From CBDULQ01 sp965368115 (GTDB lineage: Bacteria > Pseudomonadota > Gammaproteobacteria > SZUA-229), in NCBI GenBank assembly GCA_965368115.1, contig CBDULQ010000169.1, forward strand, positions 1 to 8,168: a stretch of DNA of 8,168 bases. Reading direction: 5' to 3'. Made by a program: the position numbers and the translations under genes. Below the pieces are notes generated by a model. That model was not told where the DNA came from. It did no database searches and saw only the letters and a list, made by a program, of their open reading frames with translations. Shown here one piece after another: positions 1 through 6,732 of this stretch (the first letter of the stretch is position 1; the number at the start of each line of letters is the position of its first letter).

Positions 1-1899
1 GAACTGCTGTTGCCGCGTCTCATCGACTACCTGGAATCGGTCATCAAGCAGGGGCATCGCGGCGGTGATCTTTACAACAGTTTTCGCACTTACCTGATGT
101 TCAACAAGACTGATCATATGGACAGAGCGCTGATCATCGACTGGTTCAAGAGCGCCTGGGCGCAACAGCTGCAGGGCGAAGCCACACGGCGCAAGGAACT
201 GGAAGCGCATTTACAGGCCTTGCTGGCACTGGATCTGCAACCGGTAGAACTGGATCAGCGACTGGTTAAAAATACTCGCGATCTATTGTTGCGCGTGCCG
301 GTTTCGCAACGCATCTACGGACGCATTCGAACCAATCCCGAATATACGCGTAAGATCGATCTGCTGAATCGTTTCGGTGAGTCAGTGCGCACGGCATACC
401 ATGTCGACGACCAGGTGGAACAGACTCTGCAAGTACCTTATATGTTTACCATCGAGGGCTATGAGAGCATCGACCTGTCGCCCAGTTCACCGATCATTGC
501 CGACATTATCAATGATCGCTGGGTGCTCGATGATGACGAGAAGGCGCGCGTCGATTTCGTCAAGGATGATCTCGACGAGATCAGTGAGAAGGTCAAAGAT
601 CATTATCTGTCCGATTACCAGAACTACTGGATGAAAATTCAGCAAAGTCTGAAAATCACCGAGTTTGCCAGCCTGAAGCAGGCCAACGATGTACTGGCCA
701 GTTTTACCGATCCGGTTTATTCACCCTTGCTGTCTATCCTGCAGGTGTCCGCTGAGAACACCACCTTGTCCACCCAGGTATTCGCCAACCTCGCGGACGA
801 TCACCAGGAAGGCCGCACCGGCAAGGCCACCAGTTACCTGGCCAGTACTTTTGAAGGCACCAAGGTGGACAAGCAGTTCCGCGAAGTGAATGTATTGCTG
901 CGCGAAACCGACAAGCGTCCCGCGCCGGTAACCGCCATCATCGACCAGGTTAAACAGTTACAGGCCTTCGTCAATGAAATTTCCCTGTCGCCGGATCCGG
1001 CTAAGAAAGCCTTTGATATTGCCAAAGCGCGTTATCAGAGCGGCGCCGGTAATGCGATTACCGCACTGCACGCGTTTGCCAAGAACACGCCGGAGCCGGT
1101 GAAAGACTGGTTGCAGGCGATGTCCGATCAAACCTGGAAAGTCGTGCTGGGTGCGGCTGCGCAGTATGTCAACGCCGAGTGGCGCAGCCGGGTTTATCAG
1201 CCTTACACCCAGGGACTGGCGGGACGTTATCCGTTGAATCGCAATGCCAGGGATGAACTGGCCCTGTTCGATTTCGCCGAATTCTTCAAACCCACCGGTA
1301 CACTGGATATGGCTTACCAGGAACTGCTCAAGCCGTTCATCGATGTCAGGCGTGGCTGGAGTAACCGGGTCGTCGATGGTCGCAGCCTGGGTTTCTCTGC
1401 GGCTTCCATCAATCAACTGCAGAAAGGATTGTTCATCAAGAATGTGTTCTTCGCGATCAATCCTTCGGTGCCGGGGCTGAGTTTCCAGGTCAAGCCTTAT
1501 CGCATGGACAAGTCCGATGCGCGTTTCATTCTCGAACTGGGTGATAAGCGTATCACCTACAACCATGGGCCGAAATTCTGGAAGACATTGACCTGGTCCG
1601 GCGCCGATGAAAACAAACGCGTGCGTGTGATTTTCGAAGACCTGAACGAAGAGTTGCATTCCGTGGCCTACGATGGCCCCTGGGCATTGTTCAAACTGAA
1701 CGACCGTTCGCATTTGAAAAAAACCAGTAAATCGAATGTTTACCTGGCTACTTACATTGTGAATGAAGAAGTCAAACGGGCGGATGGCAGTACGAAAACC
1801 ATACGTCATCAGGCGCAATTTGAAATCAAGGCACGTAGTGTGAACAACCCGTTCGGTAAGAATTTGCTGGGCTCTTTCCGTTGTCCGGAGTCGTTGTAA
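1..1899 (+). CDS. tssM: TssM (IcmF family) T6SS inner-membrane complex protein, C-terminal part; 5' end outside window
   Basis: TssM forms the T6SS membrane complex with TssL and TssJ, spanning the inner membrane and periplasm and connecting the baseplate to the outer membrane. The reading frame is open from base 1, so the gene starts upstream. About 632 residues are visible, roughly the C-terminal half of a protein that is usually 1100-1200 residues long. The N-terminal membrane segments and NTPase domain are therefore not in the window. The first part fits the IcmF-related region (starting LLPRLIDYLE, then YLMF). The middle carries the family-typical WRSRVYQPY, LAGRYPLN and DFAEFF stretches. 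The end is a beta-rich C-terminal domain closing with FRCPESL, a characteristic TssM terminus. This portion should be periplasmic. The taa stop abuts the tagF ATG with no gap, and the tagF Shine-Dalgarno lies within the last tssM codons. The identification is firm. Confidence 0.96.
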   Translation, partial: ELLLPRLIDYLESVIKQGHRGGDLYNSFRTYLMFNKTDHMDRALIIDWFKSAWAQQLQGEATRRKELEAHLQALLALDLQPVELDQRLVKNTRDLLLRVPVSQRIYGRIRTNPEYTRKIDLLNRFGESVRTAYHVDDQVEQTLQVPYMFTIEGYESIDLSPSSPIIADIINDRWVLDDDEKARVDFVKDDLDEISEKVKDHYLSDYQNYWMKIQQSLKITEFASLKQANDVLASFTDPVYSPLLSILQVSAENTTLSTQVFANLADDHQEGRTGKATSYLASTFEGTKVDKQFREVNVLLRETDKRPAPVTAIIDQVKQLQAFVNEISLSPDPAKKAFDIAKARYQSGAGNAITALHAFAKNTPEPVKDWLQAMSDQTWKVVLGAAAQYVNAEWRSRVYQPYTQGLAGRYPLNRNARDELALFDFAEFFKPTGTLDMAYQELLKPFIDVRRGWSNRVVDGRSLGFSAASINQLQKGLFIKNVFFAINPSVPGLSFQVKPYRMDKSDARFILELGDKRITYNHGPKFWKTLTWSGADENKRVRVIFEDLNEELHSVAYDGPWALFKLNDRSHLKKTSKSNVYLATYIVNEEVKRADGSTKTIRHQAQFEIKARSVNNPFGKNLLGSFRCPESL

Positions 1900-2631
1900 A
1901 TGAAAGTGGATAGCATAACCGGCCTGTTCGGAAAATTACCGGCGCATGGTGATTTTATCCACCGCAATCTGCCGCTCGATGTGGTAACGCCCTGGGACGA
2001 ATGGTTACAGCATTTCATCGCCGGTACTCAGGAACAACTGGGTGAATCCTGGCTGGATATTTATCTGACCAGTCCAATCTGGCGGTTTGTGTTTACCTCC
2101 GGTGTCATCGATGCGCAGGCCTGGGCCGGTGTGTTGCTGCCCAGTGTGGATCGGGTGGGGCGCTATTTCCCGCTCACCGTGTTAACGCGCATACCGGCCG
2201 GACTGAACCCGCTGGTGTTTCTGGCGCAGTACAACGAATGGTTTGCAGCCATGGAGGAGCTCACCCTGCAGGCCCTCGATGGTGAATTGAACGCGGACGA
2301 CCTGATGCAACAGATCAACAGTGTGGATATGCAACTCGATGCCAGTTATACGCGCAATCCGAATAGAACTTCGGGGGATGCCATGGTGATCGATATGGAA
2401 TTCGAAGAACAGTCGGCCGCTACGGCCTACGCCTATTTACTGGATAGTTTGCTGGTACAGGATGGGCACAGTTACAGTGCCTGGTCGACCAGCGGTTCGG
2501 AGCGGGTCATGCCCTGTGTATTCACCAGTCGAAACTTGCCGGCCATCGATGGTTCGGCGGCAATGCTGGATGGTCGTTGGCAACATTGGCAATGGCGTCA
2601 GCCGTATAGCCTGAATCTAACCAGCGAGTGA
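1900..2631 (+). CDS. tagF: TagF (ImpM family) T6SS-associated regulatory protein
   Basis: TagF is a cytoplasmic T6SS accessory protein. In Pseudomonas and Agrobacterium it represses T6SS assembly post-translationally, in Pseudomonas by acting on the FHA protein. The 243-residue product starts with the diagnostic N-terminal block GLFGKLPAHGDF followed by a conserved R-x-LP (about residues 8-25). It continues with SPIWRFV and the GVLLPSVDRVGRYFPLT block (about residues 70-90), which matches the TagF N-terminal domain (DUF2094). It is not fused to a PP2C domain as in Agrobacterium; the phosphatase is the next gene. The ATG follows the tssM stop directly, and GGAG at 1887-1890 gives a Shine-Dalgarno with 9-base spacing, so translation is probably coupled to tssM. 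Confidence 0.95.
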   Translation: MKVDSITGLFGKLPAHGDFIHRNLPLDVVTPWDEWLQHFIAGTQEQLGESWLDIYLTSPIWRFVFTSGVIDAQAWAGVLLPSVDRVGRYFPLTVLTRIPAGLNPLVFLAQYNEWFAAMEELTLQALDGELNADDLMQQINSVDMQLDASYTRNPNRTSGDAMVIDMEFEEQSAATAYAYLLDSLLVQDGHSYSAWSTSGSERVMPCVFTSRNLPAIDGSAAMLDGRWQHWQWRQPYSLNLTSE

Positions 2632-2646
2632 CTGTGGAACAGATAA

Positions 2647-3417
2647 ATGAGTGATACGACTGTCAGACGTCCGATTCGGTGGCGATCCAGTGCCGACACC
2701 AATGTCGGTAAAGTGCGTGAGATAAACGAAGACTCGATCCTGGCGCGTGACCAGGTCGGCATATGGGCCGTGGCCGATGGTATGGGTGGTTATGAGGCGG
2801 GTGACGTCGCCAGCAACATGATTGTACGAACGCTGGAAGCGCTGCAGGATCAGCCGCAACTGGCCGATATTATCGATGCGACGGAAGACAGCCTGGAAGA
2901 TGTGAACTTCCGTATTCAGGAATATGCCGACATCATGCTGGACGGACGCACGCTGGGCAGTACGGTGGTCAGTCTGATCATTCGTGGCCGGGTCGGGGTT
3001 TGTCTGTGGGTTGGCGACTCACGCCTGTATCGTCTGCGCAGCGGCAAGATGCTGCAGTTGTCCAGGGATCACTCGCAGGTCGAAGAACTGATCTCACAGG
3101 GATTTCTGACGCCGGAGGAAGCGGTCAATCACCCGGACTCCAATGTCATTACTCGCGCTGTCGGTGCACATGACACCCTGTATGTGGACATCAACGTGTT
3201 CAGTGTACAACTGGGCGACACGCTGTTGCTGTGCAGTGACGGTCTCTACAACGCGGTTCGGCAGGACGATATTCGCTTTTACATGACCCTGCCGAATCTG
3301 GACGACGTGGTCAATGGCCTGATCGAGAAAGCGCTGGACAATGGCGCATCCGATAATGTGTCGGTGGTGATCGTGCGAGGTGAACCGGATCATCCGACGA
3401 GTGTGCAGCAGCCATGA
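2647..3417 (+). CDS. pppA: PppA, PP2C-family Ser/Thr protein phosphatase of the T6SS phosphorylation switch
   Basis: This is a 256-residue Mn/Mg-dependent PP2C phosphatase. All core motifs are visible: R24 with N27-E28-D29 (NEDS), metal-binding D44-G45 in ADGMGGYEAG, GSTVV, VGDSRLY, LSRDHS and ITRAVG, then D198 in CSDGL and D236-N237 in DNVSVV. The metal and phosphate ligands are intact, so it should be active. There is no signal peptide or membrane segment, so it is cytosolic. In Pseudomonas HSI-I, PppA dephosphorylates the FHA scaffold phosphorylated by PpkA and so switches off secretion. The adjacency to ppkA here supports the same antagonistic pair. The start sits 15 bases after the tagF stop with a weak GGAA (2636-2639). 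The 3' end overlaps ppkA by 4 bases (ATGA). Confidence 0.95.
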   Translation: MSDTTVRRPIRWRSSADTNVGKVREINEDSILARDQVGIWAVADGMGGYEAGDVASNMIVRTLEALQDQPQLADIIDATEDSLEDVNFRIQEYADIMLDGRTLGSTVVSLIIRGRVGVCLWVGDSRLYRLRSGKMLQLSRDHSQVEELISQGFLTPEEAVNHPDSNVITRAVGAHDTLYVDINVFSVQLGDTLLLCSDGLYNAVRQDDIRFYMTLPNLDDVVNGLIEKALDNGASDNVSVVIVRGEPDHPTSVQQP

Positions 3418-6041
3418 GCGACGAACAGGATAAAACACGCATTAAACCGGATGCGCCGCCTGCCGATGCGGATAAAACCCGGATTGGTGCCCCGCGCCGG
3501 GACCCTGTTGCGAATGAAAGTGACGATAAAACCCGGGTGGCTCCCGATAAATCGTCGCAGAATGACGCGACCCGCATTGCTTCACCGCGTACGCCGGATG
3601 CGGACGCGACGCGAATTAAAAGTGACGATGCAACACGAATCGCCCCGCCCAAAACCATTCCACCCGTTGACAGAACGCTTCCGGATGCCGTGGAGACCAC
3701 GGTACCGGATCCGATCAGTAGCCGAACCCTGGAAGACTCCGAAGTTTCCACTCACAGCGTACTGAAAGAGCGCTTTGTACTCGAAAAAGTACTGGGTGCC
3801 GGCGGCATGGGTGTGGTGTACAAAGCCAAAGACCTGCTCAAGGTGGAAGCCAATGATCGCGATCCCTATGTCGCTATCAAGGTTTTAAGTGAAGAGTTCA
3901 AGGCCCACCCCGAAGCCTTTATCGCACTGCAGCGCGAGTCGCGGAAATCGCAGCGTATTGCACATCCCAATATCGTGAATGTATTCGATTTCGACCGCGA
4001 CGGCGACACGGTATTCATGACCATGGAATACATGGAAGGCCGTCCGCTGGACAAGTTGATTCAACAATACAAATCCACCGGGTTGCCGACCGAAGATGCG
4101 ACACATATTGTCGAAGGCATGTGTGCCGCACTGGGTCATGCGCACAACGAAAAGATCATTCACTCTGATTTTAAACCCGGTAATGTGTTTGTGACCGATC
4201 GTGGCAGCGCCAAGGTGTTCGATTTCGGTATCGCCCGGGCGGTGGCCCAGGTTGAACAAACTGAAGAGCAGGCGAAGGAAGACCGCACCGTATTCGACGC
4301 CGGTAATCTGGGTGCACTGACGCCGGCCTATGCGAGTATGGAAATGCTGCTCGGGGAAACGCCGGATGTACGGGACGATCTGTACGCGCTGGGATGTGTG
4401 GCATACGAAATGTATACCGGACAGCATCCCTTCAACAAAACACCTGCCGATGAAGCTTTTGCCCAGAAGCTGAAACCGAAACGTATTCCGGGTCTGGCAA
4501 AAAGTAAATGGCAGGCTATCGAGAAGGCCCTGGCATTCAAGCGTGAGGATCGGGTTGCCTCTATCGATGAATTTCTGCGTTTGTTCAAATTTCGCTATCG
4601 ATATGGTTATCAGCTTGCCATTGGACTCGCCGTGCTGTTGTCGGTGAGTATTTTTGTGTATTTCCAGTATTTCAATCGGCCGCCAGCCGGACCCGATGCG
4701 GATCAGATTCGTAATGAACTCGAATATCAAATCCGCGTCGATTTTTATCGAGATAATATCGAGCGCCTGATCGCCGACAACAGTTTCAGCGAAGAATGGG
4801 AGTCTGAATTGTGGTCGGAAGTGCAGGGCCTGATGAAACTGGTACCGGAGGATGATACCTGGCTGGCCGAGAAGCGCGAAATCGTTTATCGGGCCTATTT
4901 GAACAGCATCGATGATATGCTGAAAAAGGGCCGTTTCAGGCGTAGCGAGGTTTTGATCGACAATGCGGCACGCTATACCTCGGACAGTACCGAGCTGGAT
5001 GCAAAGCGACAGCAACTGGCAGAAGCGATCAAGCTGGATGAGCAACGCAAGGCGCAACTCGCGGCAAAACGTAAACAGGACATCAAACAACAGGTCGTCG
5101 AACAGGCCGAGCAAGAGAAAGTCACCAAGTTGTTCGATGTGGCGCTGGATAACGTCAATCAACAGCTTAAGTGCCAGTCGCGACCGAATATGCGCAATCT
5201 CGACACGGCGATTAAGAAGCTGCGTTCCCTGGATACCGCTCGCTATCGACGCCTGGAACCCAATATCGTCAAATCGCTGGCCGCCTGTATCGAACATATC
5301 GGAAAATCCTTCCCGGATCGAGCCGTGGAAGCCAAGCGTTACGCCCTGCGTATGTTCAGCAATCATTCACTGATCGCTGCAATCGAAATCCGCGCCAAGG
5401 ATCCCTGTGATCAGTCGATCGCCGGTCTGGGGGCCCGTGGTCAACGTACCCAGTGTCGTGATCGCCTGCAACAGGCCGGTAATGGTCCCTCCCTGGTGGT
5501 GATTCCGGGGAGTCGGTCCGTGCCGATGTTTGCGATTGGCAAATATGAAGTTATGGTCGACGAATTAAATGCCTTCTGTAGTAAATCGTCGGTCTGTTCC
5601 GAGGTGAAAAACCGGGATACTCAGCTACCGGTTACCAATGTCAGTTTCGAAGTGGCGCGGGAATATATGAAATGGCTGAGTCGAAAATCGGGGCGTAAGT
5701 ATCGCTTGCCGACCAAGGCGGAATGGGAATATGCGGCGCGCTCCAGACGCCTGTCACTGGATCCGAATCGAAATTGCCAGTTACAGTCTCGCGGTATTCA
5801 GAAAGGCGGTGAGCTGGTCAAGGTGACAACCGGACGACAGAATGGATGGGGCCTGGTGAATTATGCGGGAAATGCACGAGAGTGGGTCTATGACAAAGGG
5901 CGAAAACTGGTCGCGGTGGGTGGCTCTTATGCCGATTCCATGGACATTTGTGATATCAATAATGTCGTTCGCCATGATGGTAGCCCGGATGCCTATACCG
6001 GGTTTCGTGTATTACGCGAGATCGACGAGGTGAAACCATGA
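3414..6041 (+). CDS. ppkA: PpkA-type transmembrane Ser/Thr kinase with periplasmic FGE/SUMF1-like domain
   Basis: This 875-residue kinase is expected to activate T6SS assembly by phosphorylating an FHA partner. Residues 1-115 are disordered and hold six D-[KA]-T-R-[IV] motifs. The kinase domain spans about 118-395. It has a glycine loop (G128-A-G-G-M-G), ATP lysine K156 (VAIKVL) and probable alpha-C E175. The catalytic loop is H250-S-D252-F-K254-P-G-N257, the Mg motif is D270-F-G272, and the P+1 block is LTPAYAS. Ser replaces the usual Arg of HRD. A single membrane helix lies at about 400-420. The periplasmic part has a charged helical or coiled-coil stretch (about 525-575) and a C-terminal FGE/SUMF1-like domain (about 688-869: VVIPG, FAIGKYEV, RLPTKAEWEYAAR, GNAREWVYD, GGSY, GFRV). 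All eight periplasmic-side cysteines (587, 625, 665, 681, 722, 728, 788, 846) could form disulfides. The start is the ATGA overlap with pppA; no separate Shine-Dalgarno is evident, suggesting reinitiation. Kinase identity is certain. That the FGE-like domain acts as a sensor is inference. Confidence 0.95.
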   Translation: MSDEQDKTRIKPDAPPADADKTRIGAPRRDPVANESDDKTRVAPDKSSQNDATRIASPRTPDADATRIKSDDATRIAPPKTIPPVDRTLPDAVETTVPDPISSRTLEDSEVSTHSVLKERFVLEKVLGAGGMGVVYKAKDLLKVEANDRDPYVAIKVLSEEFKAHPEAFIALQRESRKSQRIAHPNIVNVFDFDRDGDTVFMTMEYMEGRPLDKLIQQYKSTGLPTEDATHIVEGMCAALGHAHNEKIIHSDFKPGNVFVTDRGSAKVFDFGIARAVAQVEQTEEQAKEDRTVFDAGNLGALTPAYASMEMLLGETPDVRDDLYALGCVAYEMYTGQHPFNKTPADEAFAQKLKPKRIPGLAKSKWQAIEKALAFKREDRVASIDEFLRLFKFRYRYGYQLAIGLAVLLSVSIFVYFQYFNRPPAGPDADQIRNELEYQIRVDFYRDNIERLIADNSFSEEWESELWSEVQGLMKLVPEDDTWLAEKREIVYRAYLNSIDDMLKKGRFRRSEVLIDNAARYTSDSTELDAKRQQLAEAIKLDEQRKAQLAAKRKQDIKQQVVEQAEQEKVTKLFDVALDNVNQQLKCQSRPNMRNLDTAIKKLRSLDTARYRRLEPNIVKSLAACIEHIGKSFPDRAVEAKRYALRMFSNHSLIAAIEIRAKDPCDQSIAGLGARGQRTQCRDRLQQAGNGPSLVVIPGSRSVPMFAIGKYEVMVDELNAFCSKSSVCSEVKNRDTQLPVTNVSFEVAREYMKWLSRKSGRKYRLPTKAEWEYAARSRRLSLDPNRNCQLQSRGIQKGGELVKVTTGRQNGWGLVNYAGNAREWVYDKGRKLVAVGGSYADSMDICDINNVVRHDGSPDAYTGFRVLREIDEVKP
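3429..3641 (+). repeat. Six-copy D-[K/A]-T-R-[I/V] motif array at the kinase N-terminus
   Basis: The first 76 residues of the kinase contain DKTRI (Thr8), DKTRI (Thr22), DKTRV (Thr40), DATRI (Thr53), DATRI (Thr66) and DATRI (Thr74). They are separated by Pro/Asp/Lys-rich linkers of variable length (Thr spacings 14, 18, 13, 13 and 8). Weaker relatives follow at Thr88 (DRTL) and Thr105 (SRTL). The copies differ at synonymous bases, so this is protein-level repetition and not a recent DNA duplication. Short acidic-x-Thr motifs are typical of phosphothreonine acceptors read by FHA domains. That role is inferred here. Confidence 0.85.
5475..6020 (+). other. FGE-sulfatase (SUMF1-like) domain within the kinase, shortened and probably non-catalytic
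   Basis: Residues 688-869 of the kinase follow the FGE-sulfatase pattern: VVIPG, then FAIGKYEV, VTNVSFEVAREYMKWLS, RLPTKAEWEYAAR, NYAGNAREWVYD, VAVGGSY and GFRV. The insert that usually separates the IPGG-like strand from FxxGKYEV is nearly absent. In human FGE the copper ligands Cys336 and Cys341 lie just after GGSY. Here GGSY (836-839) is followed by A-D-S-M-D-I-C846, so at most one of the two cysteines is kept. The fold is probably retained as a ligand-binding or structural module, but oxidase activity looks unlikely. Confidence 0.8.
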
Positions 6042-6280
6042 GTGATATGAGCTACTCCGCGCTGATACGGGAGCTGGCGCGCCAGTATTACAACCAGCAG
6101 CTTGAGCGGAATGCCTATCGGCAACAACGTCGTGAGTTGCTGGAGCGCATTGACAGCGAATACAATGATCAGCAAATGTCTGATCCCGAACTGCTTGAGC
6201 AGTCTGAAGAACGCCAGACCGACCAATCCATGTTGATGCGAACCATCGCCTTTTTCAAAAACCGGGATGTCGATGAATAA
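6038..6280 (+). CDS. Small charged helical protein of unknown function, coupled to the kinase gene
   Basis: I do not recognise this 80-residue product. It is rich in Gln, Glu, Arg and Tyr, with no signal peptide, membrane helix or cysteine. Residues 5-43 (around LIRELARQYYNQQLE and RRELLERI) have a heptad-like pattern suggesting one long amphipathic or coiled-coil helix. An acidic segment (49-63) follows, then a short hydrophobic or amphipathic tail (MLMRTIAFFKN). Its ATG overlaps the ppkA stop (ATGA), and GAGGTGA at 6027-6033 is a good Shine-Dalgarno. It is therefore very likely translated and coupled to the kinase. Its position suggests an accessory of the kinase or T6SS, such as an adaptor or assembly factor, but the sequence does not prove this. 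Confidence 0.8.
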   Translation: MSDMSYSALIRELARQYYNQQLERNAYRQQRRELLERIDSEYNDQQMSDPELLEQSEERQTDQSMLMRTIAFFKNRDVDE

Positions 6281-6368
6281 GCAAGAGGCTGGAAACCTTG
6301 ATACTGCGAAGCTCCATGACGAGACTCCAGCAGTGTGTTCTGCAGAGACCAAAGCGTGCGTTAAATAG
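6273..6368 (+). CDS. Possible 31-codon ORF overlapping the 3' end of the 80-residue gene
   Basis: An ATG at 6273, inside the last codons of the preceding gene and in another frame, opens a 31-residue frame ending in tag at 6366-6368. The overlap with the upstream stop is 8 bases, close enough for reinitiation. The predicted peptide is hydrophilic, with two cysteines near its end (C-S-A-E-T-K-A-C). No good Shine-Dalgarno is visible, and an ORF this short can occur by chance. Treat it as a candidate only. Confidence 0.22.
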   Translation: MNKQEAGNLDTAKLHDETPAVCSAETKACVK

Positions 6369-6371
6369 GGG

Positions 6372-6407
6372 GATATTTCCCAATCGCCCGCGTGGCAGGA
6401 AAATATC
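6372..6407 (+). repeat. Imperfect inverted repeat / RNA hairpin after the kinase operon
   Basis: GATATTTCC (6372-6380) pairs with GGAAAATATC (6398-6407), leaving one bulged A. Inside, GCC (6386-6388) pairs with GGC (6394-6396) around a CGCGT loop. No U-tract follows, so it is not a classical intrinsic terminator. It could protect the 3' end of the operon mRNA, act in a Rho-assisted end, or be chance. It begins just after the stop of the possible 31-codon ORF. Confidence 0.35.
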
Positions 6408-6663
6408 GTAATCGATGAACGGTACAGATCTATAGCGTAACTGCAGGTACTGGTTTTTCAGCTATTAACATTATCGGTATGTTTCGTTATATCGACGATT
6501 TTTAAGGGATTTACGCAGTCTTATAAACTTTTTAGCTGACAGACGGTAGCAAAGAGGCGTGGAAAAGATGGTAATTAACGGATAGCGTATGACGGTCAAA
6601 AGGCGCTCTGTAGTGGCTGTTTTTTTTCACTTCACATTAATGAAAATTGGCCGTTTTGCTGGA

Positions 6664-6692
6664 TTGCCGTTATTGAGCTTATAGACTATCAT
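6664..6692 (+). promoter_or_regulatory. Candidate sigma70-type promoter for hcp
   Basis: TTGCCG (6664-6669; 4 of 6 to TTGACA) and TATCAT (6687-6692; 5 of 6 to TATAAT) are separated by exactly 17 bases. AT-rich sequence lies upstream. Transcription would start near 6699, giving a leader of about 40 bases before the hcp ATG. This is a visual match only; start-site mapping would decide. Confidence 0.5.
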
Positions 6693-6713
6693 TCAGTGCA
6701 CATTTGAACATTA

Positions 6714-6732
6714 TTCTTTATTAAAGAAGGGA
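6714..6732 (+). promoter_or_regulatory. hcp ribosome binding site preceded by a perfect palindrome
   Basis: GAAGGGA at 6726-6732 is a strong Shine-Dalgarno, 6 bases before the hcp ATG. It is overlapped by the perfect inverted repeat TTCTTTA-T-TAAAGAA (6714-6728). In RNA this could fold as a 6-bp stem (6714-6719 with 6723-6728) with a 3-base loop, covering the GAA of the ribosome binding site. In DNA it could be an operator half-site pair just downstream of the transcription start. The RBS is secure; the regulatory role is inferred. Confidence 0.55.

Noticed and set aside
958..1818. 286-codon open frame on the - strand inside tssM
   Set aside because: Same cause: in-register antisense of a gene poor in TTA, CTA and TCA codons. 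No start signal or family features.
3885..5366. 493-codon open frame on the - strand inside ppkA
   Set aside because: It is in register with the sense codons, so its stops would need sense TTA, CTA or TCA codons, which this genome uses rarely. The sense strand encodes an unmistakable kinase, and the antisense product has no recognisable motif.
5475..6020. FGE-like domain as the variable target of a diversity-generating retroelement
   Set aside because: FGE-type folds can be such targets, but no template repeat, reverse transcriptase or adenine-rich variable region is visible in the window.
6394..6412. TGGCAGG at 6393-6399 as the -24 element of a sigma54 promoter
   Set aside because: The -12 position lacks the GC dinucleotide at the required 10-base spacing. 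Other GG-containing spots in the region fail the same test.
6590..6627. Intrinsic terminator ending in the T8 run at 6620-6627
   Set aside because: The best stem (ACGGTC with GGCTGT) needs two G-U pairs and a 17-base loop, so it is too weak to call.
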